From: Muscardinus avellanarius
Lineage: Eukaryota; Chordata; Mammalia; Rodentia; Gliridae
Reading direction: 5' to 3'
Length of the DNA stretch: 64,000 nucleotides
Assembly (NCBI GenBank): GCA_963383645.1
Contig: OY726571.1
Location: 84,134,619-84,198,618, forward strand
How positions within the stretch are numbered: position 1 is the stretch's first letter; each line of letters starts with the position of its first letter. The notes under the pieces were generated by a model. The model saw only the letters and a list, made by a program, of their open reading frames with translations, was not told where the DNA came from and searched no databases. Made by a program: the position numbers and the translations under genes. Positions 34,076-46,774 of this stretch are shown here, piece after piece.

Positions 34076-36564
34076 AACAAAGAAATTTATCCGGTCTGAT
34101 ATCCTAATATTTCCTTTCCCAATACTTCCGCTAGCTACACTATGACAAGCAGTGAAGTTATACCAGGTACTACATAGGTGCCAGGAATATAAAGATGATT
34201 ATCATAGTCTCTGTCTTCACCCTGAAGTGTAGGTAAATAATAGGAAGAAAACCAAAAATACTGCGTGATTTGGGATGAGGGAATGATTAATTCTGAGGCT
34301 GAAAGGGGACCAGGAAAAGGTGGGTTTCGGGGGGAAATCACCGTTAGGGGTCATTTAAGCTAGAATGTTTGAAGCCATATTTTTCCACGTACTTTAAAAG
34401 GGAGAGTGCTCCAGACAGGACAGCACCCCTGAGGCCCGGAGGTATGACGATGCATGGATACTCGCTAAGGACCAGCAAATGCAGCCTGAGAGAGTACTTT
34501 TCTCCGTCCCACTGCCTGTCATGGCAGGCCATCCATCCTCAAACAACCCGAGATGGAAACCCTTTTTCCCCCGCAGCTTATTACAACCCATTCTTTCTAG
34601 CTTCTCCCTCCCACCCCACCCCCCGCGCCTTGGGATTCCAATTCATTAGAAAATTCAACACATTTTCTTTTTCTACTCTTGAAGTATTTGGAGAAGGCTG
34701 TCATTCCCACGGAGACACGCTGCCTCCCAACCCTGGCACTGACCTTCTTCGTACCAAGTCACGCAGTCCCGGTTCCTAGACTTGTTCTTCCCACCACGTG
34801 GATTTGAGGTTCCAGAAATCTCTCGATTCTCGCGTGCTCGCCACATCCCACCTCTATCTTTCTTAAAGTATAACGCTCAGAGTCAAGCACCTCACGTCAG
34901 GTATGGCGTGACTGGTGTGGAAAGAAGCAAGACTCTCGTTTTCTTTGTTCTAGTGATTAAACTCCGGTTTTTTAGACCGAGATTGTGAAAACTTGTTTTG
35001 ATGACCATGTCAAACGGTCCCACTGTCCAGTCATATTACATGTCCTTAAGCTGTATTAAATGGTATTTGTGGTGTATTATTACTTGACATTTATTGAAAT
35101 CCTGATAGTCCAAAAATAAAGAAAAGAAAACCCCTGGCTAGAATTTGAGTATCTAATAATGGAAAATGGAAGGAGTAAATTCATTTCCCCCTGAAGAGTT
35201 TTAATGTGTTTTGATCGGTTGAACTTGTTAAATGCATGCGCCTGTGTGTTTTATATAACTAATGGTATTTTGGATCTCTTCTTGATATGTGTTGATCTCA
35301 CATCTATCCAAACATCTGGTGAGGATATTTTAGACCGCATTGGGTTTTCTATCAGCATACTTTAAAAGTAAGCAATTCCAGCTAAACATTATGAAGTCTT
35401 CTATACTATAAACCAAGAAGCAATTTAGTTGGCAACTGCAAAGTGGAATGTAGCATTGAAAATGGAATGAGATAAATTCTCCCCAGAGGCAGTCCCACAT
35501 TGGACACCCTAAAGGGATGAATGCTGATATTGTACGTAAAGTGTGCTTTTCTAAAAGCTTGGACTTTCCAAATATTTATCATGGCAGTGTTTTATACTTA
35601 AATCACATAATGAATATAGTGTCATTTTTCCTTTTAGTTCTGTTCGGCTGATAGTTTGAACCAAAAAGTGATGCGACCTTGAAACTTCAGCTAAATCCTT
35701 CTTTGATACTCTAAAACATATATTCCACTTTGGCCAGAGGGGGGTTGTTCAAATTATTTTCTGACATTATAAACATAGTAGGAGTTCAGATATTTTAAAA
35801 TATTTGTTTTAATTTGAACCGGTATCAGTATAAATCAAAGTACCGTTCCAAGAACTTTGGACTTTTATACCACCATAATTAATACTGAGAAACAAGGGTT
35901 TTCTTGTTTTTTTTTTTTTGTTTGTTTTACTCGCTTATGATTGGAATCCTAGAAAGCAATGTAAAATAGGTTGCTTTTATAAGTTTATGAGTTTAAAAAA
36001 ATCTATTCCTGTTTATTCAGATTGACTATTACTTTGAAAATTTAAGAGATTTGTTGATATTAGAATGTACATCATTCGGAGTGTTTTCTGTTTTTGTTGG
36101 TTGTTGGCCTTAGAAAATAGTTTTTAGTGGTAAATAACTTTGTTTATAACTACCAAATGAATATGTTAATCTCAGTTTTGCAGATACTTATTTTTTCCCA
36201 AGTAGGAAAATTATACTTATTTCTTAGGAATTTCTTATACTTGTTCCCAACTCATTGCCAGCAGCTCTGTGACTGGATATTTTCTTAGCTGACCACAATA
36301 CATTTTATGCATAGAGATTTGAATTCATTGTTTGTTCCATATCCAGCAATATTGAACATCAGATTATTTGGATCAAATTATCTCTTGAAAACAACTAAAA
36401 ATGCAGCTATGGAAATCCTTTAAAATCTCCTTAAAATGATTGAAGAATGACAAGAACAAGATAGTGAGCCATTATTAGGCAAATACAGGAAAGTAGGGAG
36501 GTGAGTTACACATTTAGGCTGTTTTTAATCCTGAAGGCATTGTTTCGGCAAACAGGACTACATT
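34076..36564. other. Unique intronic DNA
   Basis: No gene or named repeat is seen. The words aggtgccaggaatataaaga (34168) recall an old L2/MIR-class end but are too short to call. The 136-codon frame at 34369-34779 has no recognisable domain. Confidence 0.45.
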
Positions 36565-36780
36565 GTGTGTGTGTGTGGGGGGGTACTGGGTATTGGATCT
36601 AGGGTCATTCTACCTCTGAGTTACACCCGCCCCCAGACCTGTTTTATTATTATTTTTATTTTGAAACAGGATCTCACTAAGTTGCAGTGAGTCTCACAGG
36701 CTGGCTATGAACCTGTGACCATCCTGCCTCAGCCTCCCAAGTCCTAGGACTACAAGTGTGTGCCATCACACTCAACTGGA
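36565..36780 (-). repeat. Antisense B1-dID SINE
   Basis: A GT/G-rich start precedes gggtcattctacctctgagt, ttttgaaacaggatctcact and cctcccaagtcctaggacta, ending at ccatcacactcaact. It is old. Confidence 0.83.
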
Positions 36781-38239
36781 ACTTCATTTTTGACAGTCCT
36801 CTCTGATGAAAGGAACAGACATCTACGAGCTAACATCCTTAGGTTCATGGTGAATCGGATAGAAATCCTCTCTTCACACTCAGGGTATTCCACAGGCAAA
36901 TTATTTGGATGTTAAGCAGATCTGAGGTGGAAGGTGTAACCACAAATAAACCCTCAAGTATATTATAATCCAACTACATATGGCTTGAGGACTCCAGAAA
37001 TCCTTAAGCCCAGGATTTTTTTTTTTTTTTTTTTTTTTAGGAATTTAAGAACTTACAGAACCCCTGGGTTCCTGATAGGAGCTAACAGAATTATTCTCAG
37101 GAGGAAATTAGCACAAATAAGACCCAAGAGCAATGTTTTAAAGACAATGAGCAGGACACAGTAAAAAATAACCAGTCACTCAAAGAAAGGTAGTTTCTAA
37201 TGAGAGTTCTTTTTTTTTTTTTTTAAATCTTCTGTTTTGATGTTCTACTGCTTTTTTGCAGCACACAGAGCTTATTACATACTCTCCCTCATTCAGTTTT
37301 GTAGCTGTTTGGTGTACTGACACTAGAAATCACCCTCTGCTCTGAGACTCTCGAAGTGTTTGCCTTTTATTCTCTACGCTATTGTCGCTCTAAGTTTTTC
37401 CTTATCTCACAAATGGGCTAATATTAGAGCATCCTAATTGTGTTTAATTTCATGTTTCCTTCCCAACTGCAATAGTAAATTAGACCCAGGCAAATTAAGT
37501 TGCTTCTCCCAATCCTTCAATAGTTTCCCTATGAAAGTAGAGAAGTTTTATTATAAGACATCGAATAAGCATGACATTAGATTTCCTTGTAATCTGGCTC
37601 CAGCTTCGAGGCCTAAAGGATTGGAAATTGGGGAAATGGTTAAAACCATTTATTCATAGGATGCATTTCCATAGCAAATCCCTATATTATAAACTAGTCT
37701 ATGAGCTGACTGAGGAATGAGAGTTCTTTGGTTTTAGTATTACCATTGGCCTTTTATATCGTGCTTTTACCCAGAAGAGCTACCCAGCGAATGTTTGCTG
37801 AGTGAATTACTGATTACTTTTCAGTCGGCTGCTCTCTTGACACACATGGCCTCCATCTAGTCTAGGGGAAGAGGGGCCTACTCTGACATGCATATTGTCA
37901 TCCAGGACTGTTCTATCCTGTTCACTTTCCCAGCATACATCCAGTGCCTCAGACTCATGTGTCTTATCAGCATCTCAGTTTCAGCTCCCTGGCAGTGGGA
38001 GGTGCTTAGGGAATGGCACGAGGCCTGGACTTTCTTCTCTTGCTAGGTGGAGTTTTCCATCTGTAGAATCAAGTTTGTCATCCGAAATGACCGGTTTTCT
38101 CTGTACGTTATTTCCAGAACCAATAACATTGTCCTTATTTTAAGTAAACACAAGCTAGATGATTTGCAGCTTTGCATGAAAGAGACTTCGGGGACCTATT
38201 TGTTTATTACAACCCTAAAATGGGTTTTCTTTTTTGTTG
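36781..38239. other. Unique intronic DNA with T runs
   Basis: Long T runs occur at 37017-37039 and 37210-37224 with no SINE body next to them. Nothing else is recognised. Confidence 0.5.
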
Positions 38240-38445
38240 TTGTTAAATTTTCCCATGATACTGGAATTGAAATGAGGGGCATTCTTCCTCCGAAGTACAC
38301 CTTCAGCCCTTTGTATTTTGAAACAGGATCTTGCTAGGTTGCAGAGAGTCTTGTTAAGTTGCTGGAGCTGCTCTTGAATCTGGGATCCTCCTGTGTCAGC
38401 TTCCCAAATACTGGGATTACAGGTGTATACCACTATGCCCAGCTA
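38240..38445 (-). repeat. Antisense B1-dID SINE, old
   Basis: The words gatactggaattgaaatgag, ttgaaacaggatcttgctag and actgggattacaggtgtata show the antisense order with strong divergence. Confidence 0.8.
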
Positions 38446-38767
38446 CAAACCAACTTAACTTAAGGAATTTTGAAGCTGGAAGAATCTGAGAGCCTAAAAG
38501 AAATTGGAGGCAAGAAGAGGTTTATAGGAAAGACCTATTTTTACTGATTTCTGTGGTTTTCAAAAATCTCCTCACTCTTTTTATCTTTATACCAAGCCTT
38601 GGATATAGGCAAAACAGGTTCTTAATTTTTTCATTTTATAGGCAAGGTAATGTCTAGCCAGCTCTTGTTTTTACAAATGAGTCACATAGGTCATTTCTAG
38701 AAACATTGGCTGTATACCTTCCATGTTCCCCATATTCTGATTTTTACTGCATTAAAAAAAAAAATCC
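38446..38767. other. Unique intronic DNA
   Basis: Nothing recognised. Confidence 0.5.
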
Positions 38768-39003
38768 TGCCGGGCGTGGTGGCGCACGCTTGTAATCCCC
38801 ATGCTTGGGAGGCTGAGATAGGAGGATCGCACAGGTTCGAAGCCAGCCTCAGCTACTTAGTGAGGCTCTCAGCAACTTAGTGAGACCCTGTTTCCAAATA
38901 AAATATAAAATAGGTCTTGGGAGTATATCCCAGAGATAGAAAGCCTCTGGGTTCCACTCCCAGTACCCCCCTACACACACACACACACACACATACACAC
39001 ACA
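38768..39003 (+). repeat. Near-consensus B1-dID SINE with (AC) tail
   Basis: It starts tgccgggcgtggtggcgcac and follows the family consensus closely through agcctcagctacttagtgag and gtctctgggttcca-type right-half words. It ends in an AC microsatellite (38973-39003). The low divergence makes it a young copy. Confidence 0.92.
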
Positions 39004-39278
39004 TTCCTACTACTACCACTCATTTTACCTTGAAGTCTTAATCAGATACTGATCTTTTGAGTCCAAGACATTCTCATTTGTCAGATCTATCCTCCATAGT
39101 ATAACATTTTATTATGATGGTCTTTTTCTTATTTCGATCTTTCTAACCACCTGTCTTTTCTTTGCTATAGTATACAAGTAGATTACAATAATTCACAGAA
39201 AAAAATAGATCCACTCTGAATTAAATTCCAGAGTTTTCTTTTTAGCTCTTGTGGGGTTAGGAAAAATAAGACCTCACT

Positions 39279-39797
39279 TGTTAGTCAACTTTGCATTGCT
39301 GTGACAAAATAACTGAGAAAATCAACTTAGAGAAAGAAAGATTTATTGGGACCCATCGTTTCATAGATTCCAGGCAATGATAAGCTGGGCGTACTGTTTT
39401 TAAGCTTGTGGTGGGAAAATAATGGTAGAGGGTGTGGTAGAGGAAAGATGTTCACCTCACCTGGCAAGGAGAGAGGGGGGAGGGAGAGGGAGGGAGAGAG
39501 GGAGAGGGAGAAAGAGAGAGGAAGAGAGAACAGGAAAGGGCTCGGGACAAGAAACATCTCTCCAGGGCACGCACTCAGTGAACTACTCCTTCTGACTAGT
39601 TATGCCTCCTTCAGTTTCTATCACCTCCCAATAATACCTTCAGCTATTAAACTATCAATGGACGAACCCACTGCGGAGCTCAGAGCCCTCATGATCCAGA
39701 CACTTCCCCAAAGCCCCACCATTGAACGCTGCTGCTCTGGGGACCAAGCCTTTACCACGAGAATATTTGGGGGACATGACAGATTCAACCCATAACA
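39279..39797 (-). mobile_element. Solo MaLR-type LTR, antisense
   Basis: On the minus strand it starts tgttatgggttgaatctgtc, has ggcttggtccccagagcagc and ggatcatgagggctctgagc, and ends aatctttctttctctaagtt then actaaca. This is the layout of an ERVL-MaLR (MST/THE1-related) LTR with TG/CA ends. No internal retroviral region is present on either side, so it is a solo LTR. A purine tract (39466-39530) lies in the middle. Confidence 0.8.
39466..39530. repeat. 65-bp pure purine tract inside the LTR
   Basis: Only A and G occur on the plus strand, in GGGAGA and AGAG patterns. Such tracts can form triplex (H-form) DNA; this is a general property, not shown here. Confidence 0.9.
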
Positions 39798-41664
39798 TTA
39801 GTCATATAAATCATATAGATGTCAGTAGAGCCAACAATGCCAATAGGAATCTGAGGACACAAGATTCAGACAATGCAGAAAATCAATGTTGATTATAAAT
39901 TCCTTACTCAGTCTAAAATTTGGGGAATAACGCAAACTTCTTTGATAGGTTGGTAATATGTAAGAATAAGTAGGCATGGTTTGCTAGATTTTCAGATAGT
40001 TGAAAGTCTTAGACTTAACTTTGTGGTTCTAGAGGAGAGGCAGTGGGAATTCTAATGTTGGTTGTGGCTAAGTACTGATATATATAATTGAATTTGCATA
40101 GCATTTATTAAGTATCTATTGTTTGTAAGTAGTGAGGATAAATACAGCTCTCATCCTTTAATTTGGAAAGTGAAGATGGAGTCATGGACCCAAATACAAA
40201 TTCAGTCAAATCTTCAGTTAGATATTTTCTTAATGAGAATATTTCTGCTAAGACTGAATTTAAAGAGAATTCCTGGATATCCAAAGATTATTTATGTTCC
40301 TAATGTCGGACCAACTTCCTGTTCTATAGATTCTCATCACCACTGGCCCCTTGTTACTTTCTCAAGGCCAAATTCTTCAACTTGAAAATAATAAATCTAC
40401 ACTTAGGATGATGGGAGAATGAACATGCGCTTACATTTTTTTTTCCTCTTTGAAAAAATAATTTTAATTTCTTCAAATAAAATTGTGATGACTGGTTTGT
40501 GGAATGTCCTTGAACTCAAGCGGTGAATCGTGATCACTTTCCTCCTCATGTTATCTGTTGTGTCGGGACTTCTGAGGATTCCCCCAAATCAGTTCTCTCT
40601 GGCCGGCGACATTCACGTTGTATGAAGAACAATACCAAACATGTGCTGATAGTGGGGATGGAAAAGCCTTTAAAAGGCCGAGGCACTCAGATCCTCATAA
40701 ATTACATCGGTGGCAATAATTCTTTAGTATTTTAGCTCAACATTTCAACAAGTTTTTCATGTTAATATTTTATTTGGAGCAATATTGTGATTTTTCCAAG
40801 TGATTTCTCTTATGGAAACTCTTGAGTCTGTGAGGGACACAGACAAATATTTTAGAGCTTTTTTTATTGCTCCAGACAGCAGCAAACACATGGCAACAAT
40901 AATGTAGTAAAAGGAAAACCATTATAGTCGGCCTGAACATTCTTCGTCAAAGACCTTCTTTCATAATCATGGCCGTAAAGGGTCTGGAAACGCACACTAC
41001 CACCTCTTCATTGTGTTAATCTCTGCCAGCACGCAGCCCAGAAGGGAAATAAAACACATTTAACTGATGTGCAGGCAGAATAAGGTCTATCAACAACTTT
41101 TTGTAAAATGTCTATTATATGAATTGAGCAGTATGTAAATGCTGGGAAGCAGCTCTCTCCACTACAAAAGAAGCCTTGAAATCCCTGAGGTCGCCACAGA
41201 ACAGCAGCTCTGCAGGGAAGCAGCGGCATGCTTCTCCGTCTTAGCTGGTTATTATCTCCTGACTACAGAGAGACACCGCCTTGCCAGTGTGCCCGGAAAG
41301 GTCTGAATCTTGGTTGAGGATCTGTCTCAAATCCAAATGATTGGAACCCAAGCTCTGCGGGCCATTATATCCTATTGCGTGAGACCAGATGCGTCTTTTG
41401 AGTTGTGTCTTAGAGCCAGAGAAGTGGTGCTGTTAGGAGAGGGATGGAGAGTGGGAAAGGCTCTCAGGTAGGGCTTGCAGAGATGCTGCCAGCTGATGGC
41501 CCAGCAGCGTGTGTACAGAAAGAGCTACTGCCTCAAGCCGTGCACTGCACAAGTGGAGCCGAGTGATCAGGGCGCTTGAGACTCTTTGTTGGTGAGCAGT
41601 CTCTTGCGTTTGGGACCCGAGTCATGTGGAGTAAGAGCAGAGACAGCGATAGCGTAACCACGGG

Positions 41665-41830
41665 TCCCTCACTCTGGGCCAGACTCCGGTAAGAGCCGCG
41701 TGCACACCTGATTTTATTTAAAAATTTTACTTAATCTGCAGTGCATTCTTCATTGGATTGGCGAGGAGACAAACTCATAGAGGCTTTGTAAGTGTCTTAG
41801 GGCCATAGAATTAAGGAAGGAGGAAGAAAA
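41665..41830 (-). repeat. MIR, antisense
   Basis: The order actctgggccag, cctgattttatttaaaaatt, gcgaggagacaaactcatag and gtaagtgtcttagggccata matches an antisense MIR from its 3' end through the core. Confidence 0.6.
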
Positions 41831-44074
41831 CCTGAATTTGAATATATCTTTGTCCGATGCCCAAAATGTCTGTTTCATAATAGATTTTTCCTCTTCTGAT
41901 GAAACTGACATGTGAAAAAGTGAGAAGTTAGACGATCTTATGATTGCTGAAACTGTTGTCAATAAGACGTAAAGGCAGTCAATTGAAGAATAATATTCTT
42001 TCTTCAAGAGGAAATAGTATAATCAAAATTATTGAAGTGAGAGAACAAGTCTGATATACTAGGCTAGAAAGGTATTGGTGTTGAGAAAAAAGAAGTGAGA
42101 GAATAATGAAAGTTTCATGATCCACGTTCCAGATACCACGGGAGAAGCATCGAAAGCAAAGAGAAAAAGATGGGGCCTTGGGAGTGCACCTAGGTTGTCT
42201 TGCAGGTTCTAAGCTATACTTTTGTTAAATTTAAGGATCCCCTGATATTGGTTAAATCCCATGAAGTAGAAAACGCATACTTTTCTAAACGTGGCCTTGT
42301 TCTGGACATTCCTCTACTTGGATTTACTATGCCCGTAAAAACTGGCATAACCTTGAAAAATGATAGGGTGGCTCTGTTTTGTACTGCCTCCTGAGTTAAT
42401 GACTTTACATGACTAATCACGGGGCTGGGTCTTTTGTTTTAGAAGTGTTAGAAGGTGAGCGGTGCAAGGGATGGCCTTCTCTGGTTTGCAGAAACTATAT
42501 GGAAACCAACCCTCTTACTTTAGAAAAGTTGAAGTTGGGGATTGTATTTGGATTATTTTATTACAGCTAGTTGCTGTAAAATGAAGGGTAATTGGCTAGT
42601 CTGGGAGCTATTTTGGAGATTGGAAAATTGGATCTCCATCCGCCACTTGAATAAATAAGCAACTTCTCATATGGGAGCGCAACTAGCTGATGTAGAAGGG
42701 TGTGTTTATGAGGCCACCTTGTGATCATTGGTTTGTCACAGTCTATATGATTTTGAAAGTCTTCCCCTCCCCAGACAACCAAACCCAGAAACACAGTATT
42801 TCTAACTTGTATAATAGGTATTTGGAATTACATAAGCTGATATGATAATAAGTATATGTTAAGCCACACCTGATCAGGTGTACATATTATAACGGAATCA
42901 GAGACTTTAGCCAGGAAATTAAACTACGGCATTTCTTTAAAATACATAATCTACATTTCTTTTTCATCTAGAGAGCACTTGATAAAATATTTCTTAGTTT
43001 GGTTTTCTCTACCCTCAACTGTCCTTGAAGCATATAATTGTAACTGACTGCCTTATGATGATTCATTATGTCTTGAATATTGTTTGTTTTAGTTTCGCTA
43101 TTTCTTTCTATTCAAGTTGAAATAATTTCTGTTAATATGGGACATTGTAATATGTACCCCCCAATTAACTGGAATGGTTTGGTAAAAACAGACCTCCACT
43201 TGAGGATATCTGTCAGGAGTCTATGGCAAATGATGAATACACTGTAATTTTAAAATTACTCGATGATGGACTTGCCCAATAAACTGTAGTAACTTGAAGA
43301 ATACTTGAATGACACAAAGACTTTGGAAAAATCAGAGGCTTTATTGTAAAAATCAAAGCAAAATTAGCTTTCCAAGGGCAAAGGCCTGGCCTTCAACTCC
43401 TACCCATCTGAAAGGTGTTTGGGCCAGGCTTTCAAAGCAGTTAGAATCAACTAAACTGTCAGAGGAGCTGTGTGGTTAATACTCTGAAAGACATTTCAGT
43501 TGCAGGAGTCTAATTTGATTTTTCCTTCCTAAATAGTTATTTTGGGTCTTACTTTTTTACCCATTTCATTTCACTCATTAGGATAATTCAAGATGTTGCT
43601 GTGTTTTCTGTTTTCTTAGGACAGATATTTGAAGCAGGTTATTTCATAATGCAAGATTCCATTTTTTTCACAGTTTGCTTAGATGAGAATTTTCTATTGA
43701 CTTGGGTGATCTAGGTTTGGTTTAGGCTCAAGCTGTATGGATGGAATTGTAAGGGAAGTATGGCTTAGAAAGATATTGGTGTTATAATAAGTGCCTTACA
43801 CTGTGTTAAAGTCTTTGTTTGTTATTAGTCTCTAATCTTGTATTGGTTAGAAGCCACAGCATCTGGTTTCTAAACCCACACTGTCTGATTTTTACCTTAA
43901 ATCCCAAATATATCAAGTGATTTTTGAGAAATTGCTTGAATTTCTCAAAATTTATGATTTATACTACATTTTCTGTAAAATTTGTGAATACCTGCACTGT
44001 TTTTATAAATGATGATACTTAGTTGGGCTTTTTAAAATTATATTTTGAGATGGTATCTTGGTATAAAGGGATGA

Positions 44075-44185
44075 TTAGATTTGAGTCCTTGCCAGTTAAG
44101 AAACTGTGTAATTGTGAGAAAGTCTTTTAACCATATTGGGCCTCAATTTTATTATCTGGTTAACAAGCATGTTGAGTGAGATCAA
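44075..44185 (+). repeat. MIR-like fragment
   Basis: The words gaaactgtgtaattgtgaga, aagtcttttaaccatattgg and gcctcaattttattatctgg follow the sense MIR core. Confidence 0.55.
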
Positions 44186-44388
44186 AATTTTCAAACTTTT
44201 TTGTTAACTACAACACACACTAAGAAATATATTTTATAAAGTGTTTCAATACACACATGTGTGTAATAAAAACAAAAGTTTGCAAAGTAATGTGTCCTTA
44301 CAATGTGCAATCTTTTCTTTATTTTTAAAATATCATTTACTAGGTTGGTTCATGTCCACAACCATCACTTTCAATTTTAAAAACGCCA
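44186..44388. repeat. Possible hAT-type DNA transposon remnant
   Basis: The words tttcaaacttttttgttaac, aaatatattttataaagtgt and ttcatgtccacaaccatcac recall MER/Charlie-type elements. Family and ends are uncertain. Confidence 0.3.
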
Positions 44389-44390
44389 GG

Positions 44391-44592
44391 TTGCCAGGCA
44401 TGTTGACACATGCCCATAATCCTAGTGACTCGGGAGGATGCCGCAGGAGGATCACAAGTTCATGGCCAGTCACGGCAACTTAGTGAAGCCTTTCTCAAAA
44501 TAAAAAATAAAAAGGGCTGGGGATGTAACTCAGTGGTAGAGAGGCAGTAGATTCAATCCCTAGTACTCCAAACAAACAAACAGAACCAAAAA
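44391..44592 (+). repeat. B1-dID SINE
   Basis: It starts tgccaggcatgttgacacat. The ID half (ggctggggatgtaactcagt, then ggtagagaggcagtagattc) is closer to the generic rodent ID than to the common copies here, and the tail is CAAA-rich. It is probably an older subfamily. Confidence 0.85.
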
Positions 44593-44864
44593 AACCACCG
44601 GGTTAGAATGCTCTCAGACAGCCTTTTCAGTTTTAGCATTTAAAATGGAAAATCAGGATTCGGCTTTACTATTTTTACCCCTAACGGGCAAGCTGAGTGT
44701 TTAGCAGTGATGAGTGACAATCCCCCTCACAGCGCGCAGGGGCGGGGATGGTGATGGGAGCCCTAGCCTCAGATTCTGTGGGAGGAGAACTGGCAGGTGG
44801 ACTGATGCCAGGCTCTGGCAGCCGAGCTCACCAGCAGTGACACGTAGGTTCCCATGGTTGGGCG

Positions 44865-44867
<3 letters not shown>

Positions 44868-44908
<41 letters not shown>
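44868..44908. repeat. (GT)n microsatellite
   Basis: About 20 uninterrupted GT units. Confidence 0.97.
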
Positions 44909-44909
<1 letters not shown>

Positions 44910-45140
44910 AGGAGGGAGGGTCTCTCATTTTGTGGCGCTGAAGTCATGAGAACTTGGAAAGGAAGATTCTGATAGCAGATGGATAGGAAAGAGTAGAGGT
45001 GTGTAGCATTGACAGTCGTGCCACCTGACTTTCCCTGTTGTGCAAAGAAAGTCTCTCAAGTGTGTCCAAGGCACTGGATGGAGAATGCGACCTGAGGTTA
45101 ATGCCAATCAATGAAGGTTTTGCAAAGTACATAGATTTTC

Positions 45141-45161
45141 TGTGTGTGTGTGTGTGCGTGC

Positions 45162-45202
<41 letters not shown>

Positions 45203-45235
45203 AGAGAGACAGAGACAGGGAGAGACAGAAAGAGA
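45141..45235. repeat. Compound (TG)n/(CG-TG)n/(GA)n microsatellite
   Basis: TG units with cgtgcgtgcg interruptions are followed by an AGAG and ACAGAG stretch. Confidence 0.95.
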
Positions 45236-45454
45236 TTAATTTCCTTCAGTGTTAGTATTATGCATATAATTTTCTTGGTACGTGGGATGCACACTAGAAA
45301 AAGCGCGCCATATAAGACAAGGAGGCCGTTTATTTCTGTGGCTAAATCTCCTGAGTTTGTGGCAGTGATGAGGTTGAGCAGGGTGTTGGATAAGTGACAC
45401 CAGGTCCTGCTTGCCTGCACTACTTCTAGGACTCATCATTTTATAATTTTTTAG

Positions 45455-46075
45455 TGTTTTGTAATTATTTTATCAGTGCATTGTAGTTGTACCCCTCTCT
45501 TCCTCCCTCCCCCTCCCCCTCTCCCCCCCTCTCTCACAATACTGGGGTGGAACCCAGGGGCATTTTACCTCCAAGCTACAGTCCTAGCCCTATTTTGTAT
45601 TCTTAATTTTGAAACAGGGTCTCACTGAGTTGCAAAGGGCCTCGCTAAGTAGCTGAGGCTGTCCCCGAAATGGGATCCTCCAGCCTCCCGAACGCTGGGA
45701 TTGCAAGCGGGAGGCACCTTGATGGAGTACAAGATGGTGGAGGCATACATGCACACATCACCCAATTAGCCCTTACCTACTTTCCTTCCCACTTCTTCCC
45801 CTCCCTCTTTCTCATGTTTGGCTTAGTGGTTGACTTTGACATGTTCGTGAATGTGCATCGTGTACATTGGGGAGTTTCCCTCTTCCCCCCTCTGATGCCC
45901 CTCAGGTCGCCTCATTTGCTCATCTAGAGCATCTCCTTTTATGACCCTTTTGATCCCTATCTTCCACATATTAGGAGAACATCCGATTTCTTATTTTTTT
46001 GTGACTGACTAATCTCACTTAGCTTAATGTTCTCCAGTTCCATCCACGTCCCTGGGAATGACGTCATAAAGGGAG
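45455..46075 (-). mobile_element. 5'-truncated L1 3' end, antisense, split by a SINE
   Basis: On the minus strand the right part encodes the last residues of ORF2p (WMELENIKLSEISQSQKNKK, then DVLLICGR and a stop). It is followed by a 3'UTR with gatgtgtgcatgtatgcctc. The end of the 3'UTR (gtacaactacaatgcactga and taaaat) is found at 45455-45490, beyond an inserted SINE. Its 3'UTR matches the tail of the composite element at 58.5 kb rather than the L1 at 12 kb. Confidence 0.8.
45491..45712 (-). repeat. Antisense SINE inside the L1 3' end
   Basis: A C/T tract (45491-45535) precedes tactggggtggaacccaggg, aaacagggtctcactgagtt, ctaagtagctgaggctgtcc and acgctgggattgcaagcg. It separates two parts of one L1 3'UTR. 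Confidence 0.85.
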
Positions 46076-46774
46076 TGATACTTGAGAGCCCACTTCTGTG
46101 GGAATGCAGATATCCTTTGGAACAAGCCTAAGGAATCCCAGGCTTCCGAAGACCTCATCGCAAGAGATGGAGACGGTGGAGGCTGTCATAGTGAATATCC
46201 TCTATAGAAGAGAAGAGGCCTTCCATTCAGATGCATTCTGTTAGGAGGTCCACAAGAATGAGGACGGACACCTTGGCGTGGACTGTGGCCTGGGGCCTTT
46301 TTAGGAATGTGGTTGGTCTTATTGCTAGAAGTCAAAAGCTGGCAGTTTTTGTTCTCAGGTCTACCACTTGGCGGAGTGAGCTATAACTGAGTGTAAATGA
46401 GGCGGTCAGGGGGATCTGAAGTAGAGGTTCTGATGCCCAAGGCGGTTCTCCTGTGGCCCCTCCTGTGTTGCCTGGGCATTCAGGGAAAGATTAGGAGCCA
46501 TCCTTTTGAGCTGCACCAAGGTGTGTGGGGGGGGTTGTTAGCCCACTGGGACTCAGCCCTTACCAGTATGCATTGTTTACCTGTGGCCAGAAGCAACCTT
46601 TGCGGGGTTCCTAGGACACATTTTTCTGTCTTGAATCTTTATTATCATTTTTTTTTAGCAGAAATCCTAATTTACCAGTTTATTTTTCTTCCTTCAGAAT
46701 TAAAAAATAATATAGAACACTGGTATCTCAGTGAGAATCTGATGTCCTACATTGACTAACATTTTGATGTTTTT
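46076..46774. other. Unique intronic DNA
   Basis: Nothing recognised. The 120-codon frame at 46397-46759 has no known domain. Confidence 0.5.

Larger units (their letters stand above)
39798..44390. other. Long intronic stretch with only old repeats
   Basis: No SINE of the B1-dID type is present. I see an antisense MIR at about 41665-41830 (actctgggccagactccggt, then ggattggcgaggagacaaac), a sense MIR at about 44075-44185 (gaaactgtgtaattgtgaga, then gggcctcaattttattatct) and a possible hAT-type remnant at 44186-44388. No exon is recognised. Confidence 0.5.
44593..45454. other. Unique intronic DNA with two large GT microsatellites
   Basis: GT runs lie at 44868-44908 and 45141-45200 (the second interrupted by CG and followed by GA to 45235). 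The flanking open frames on both strands are low-complexity His-Thr or Cys-Val repeats created by the microsatellites. Confidence 0.7.

Noticed and set aside
39406..39795. 129-codon plus-strand frame
   Set aside because: It is wholly inside the antisense MaLR LTR and its purine tract, and consists of Arg/Glu/Gly repeats.
39279..39797. Intact endogenous retrovirus
   Set aside because: Only an LTR is present, with no internal coding region on either side.
45038..45397. 119-codon frame rich in Cys and Val
   Set aside because: It is created by the TG microsatellite; no protein similarity.
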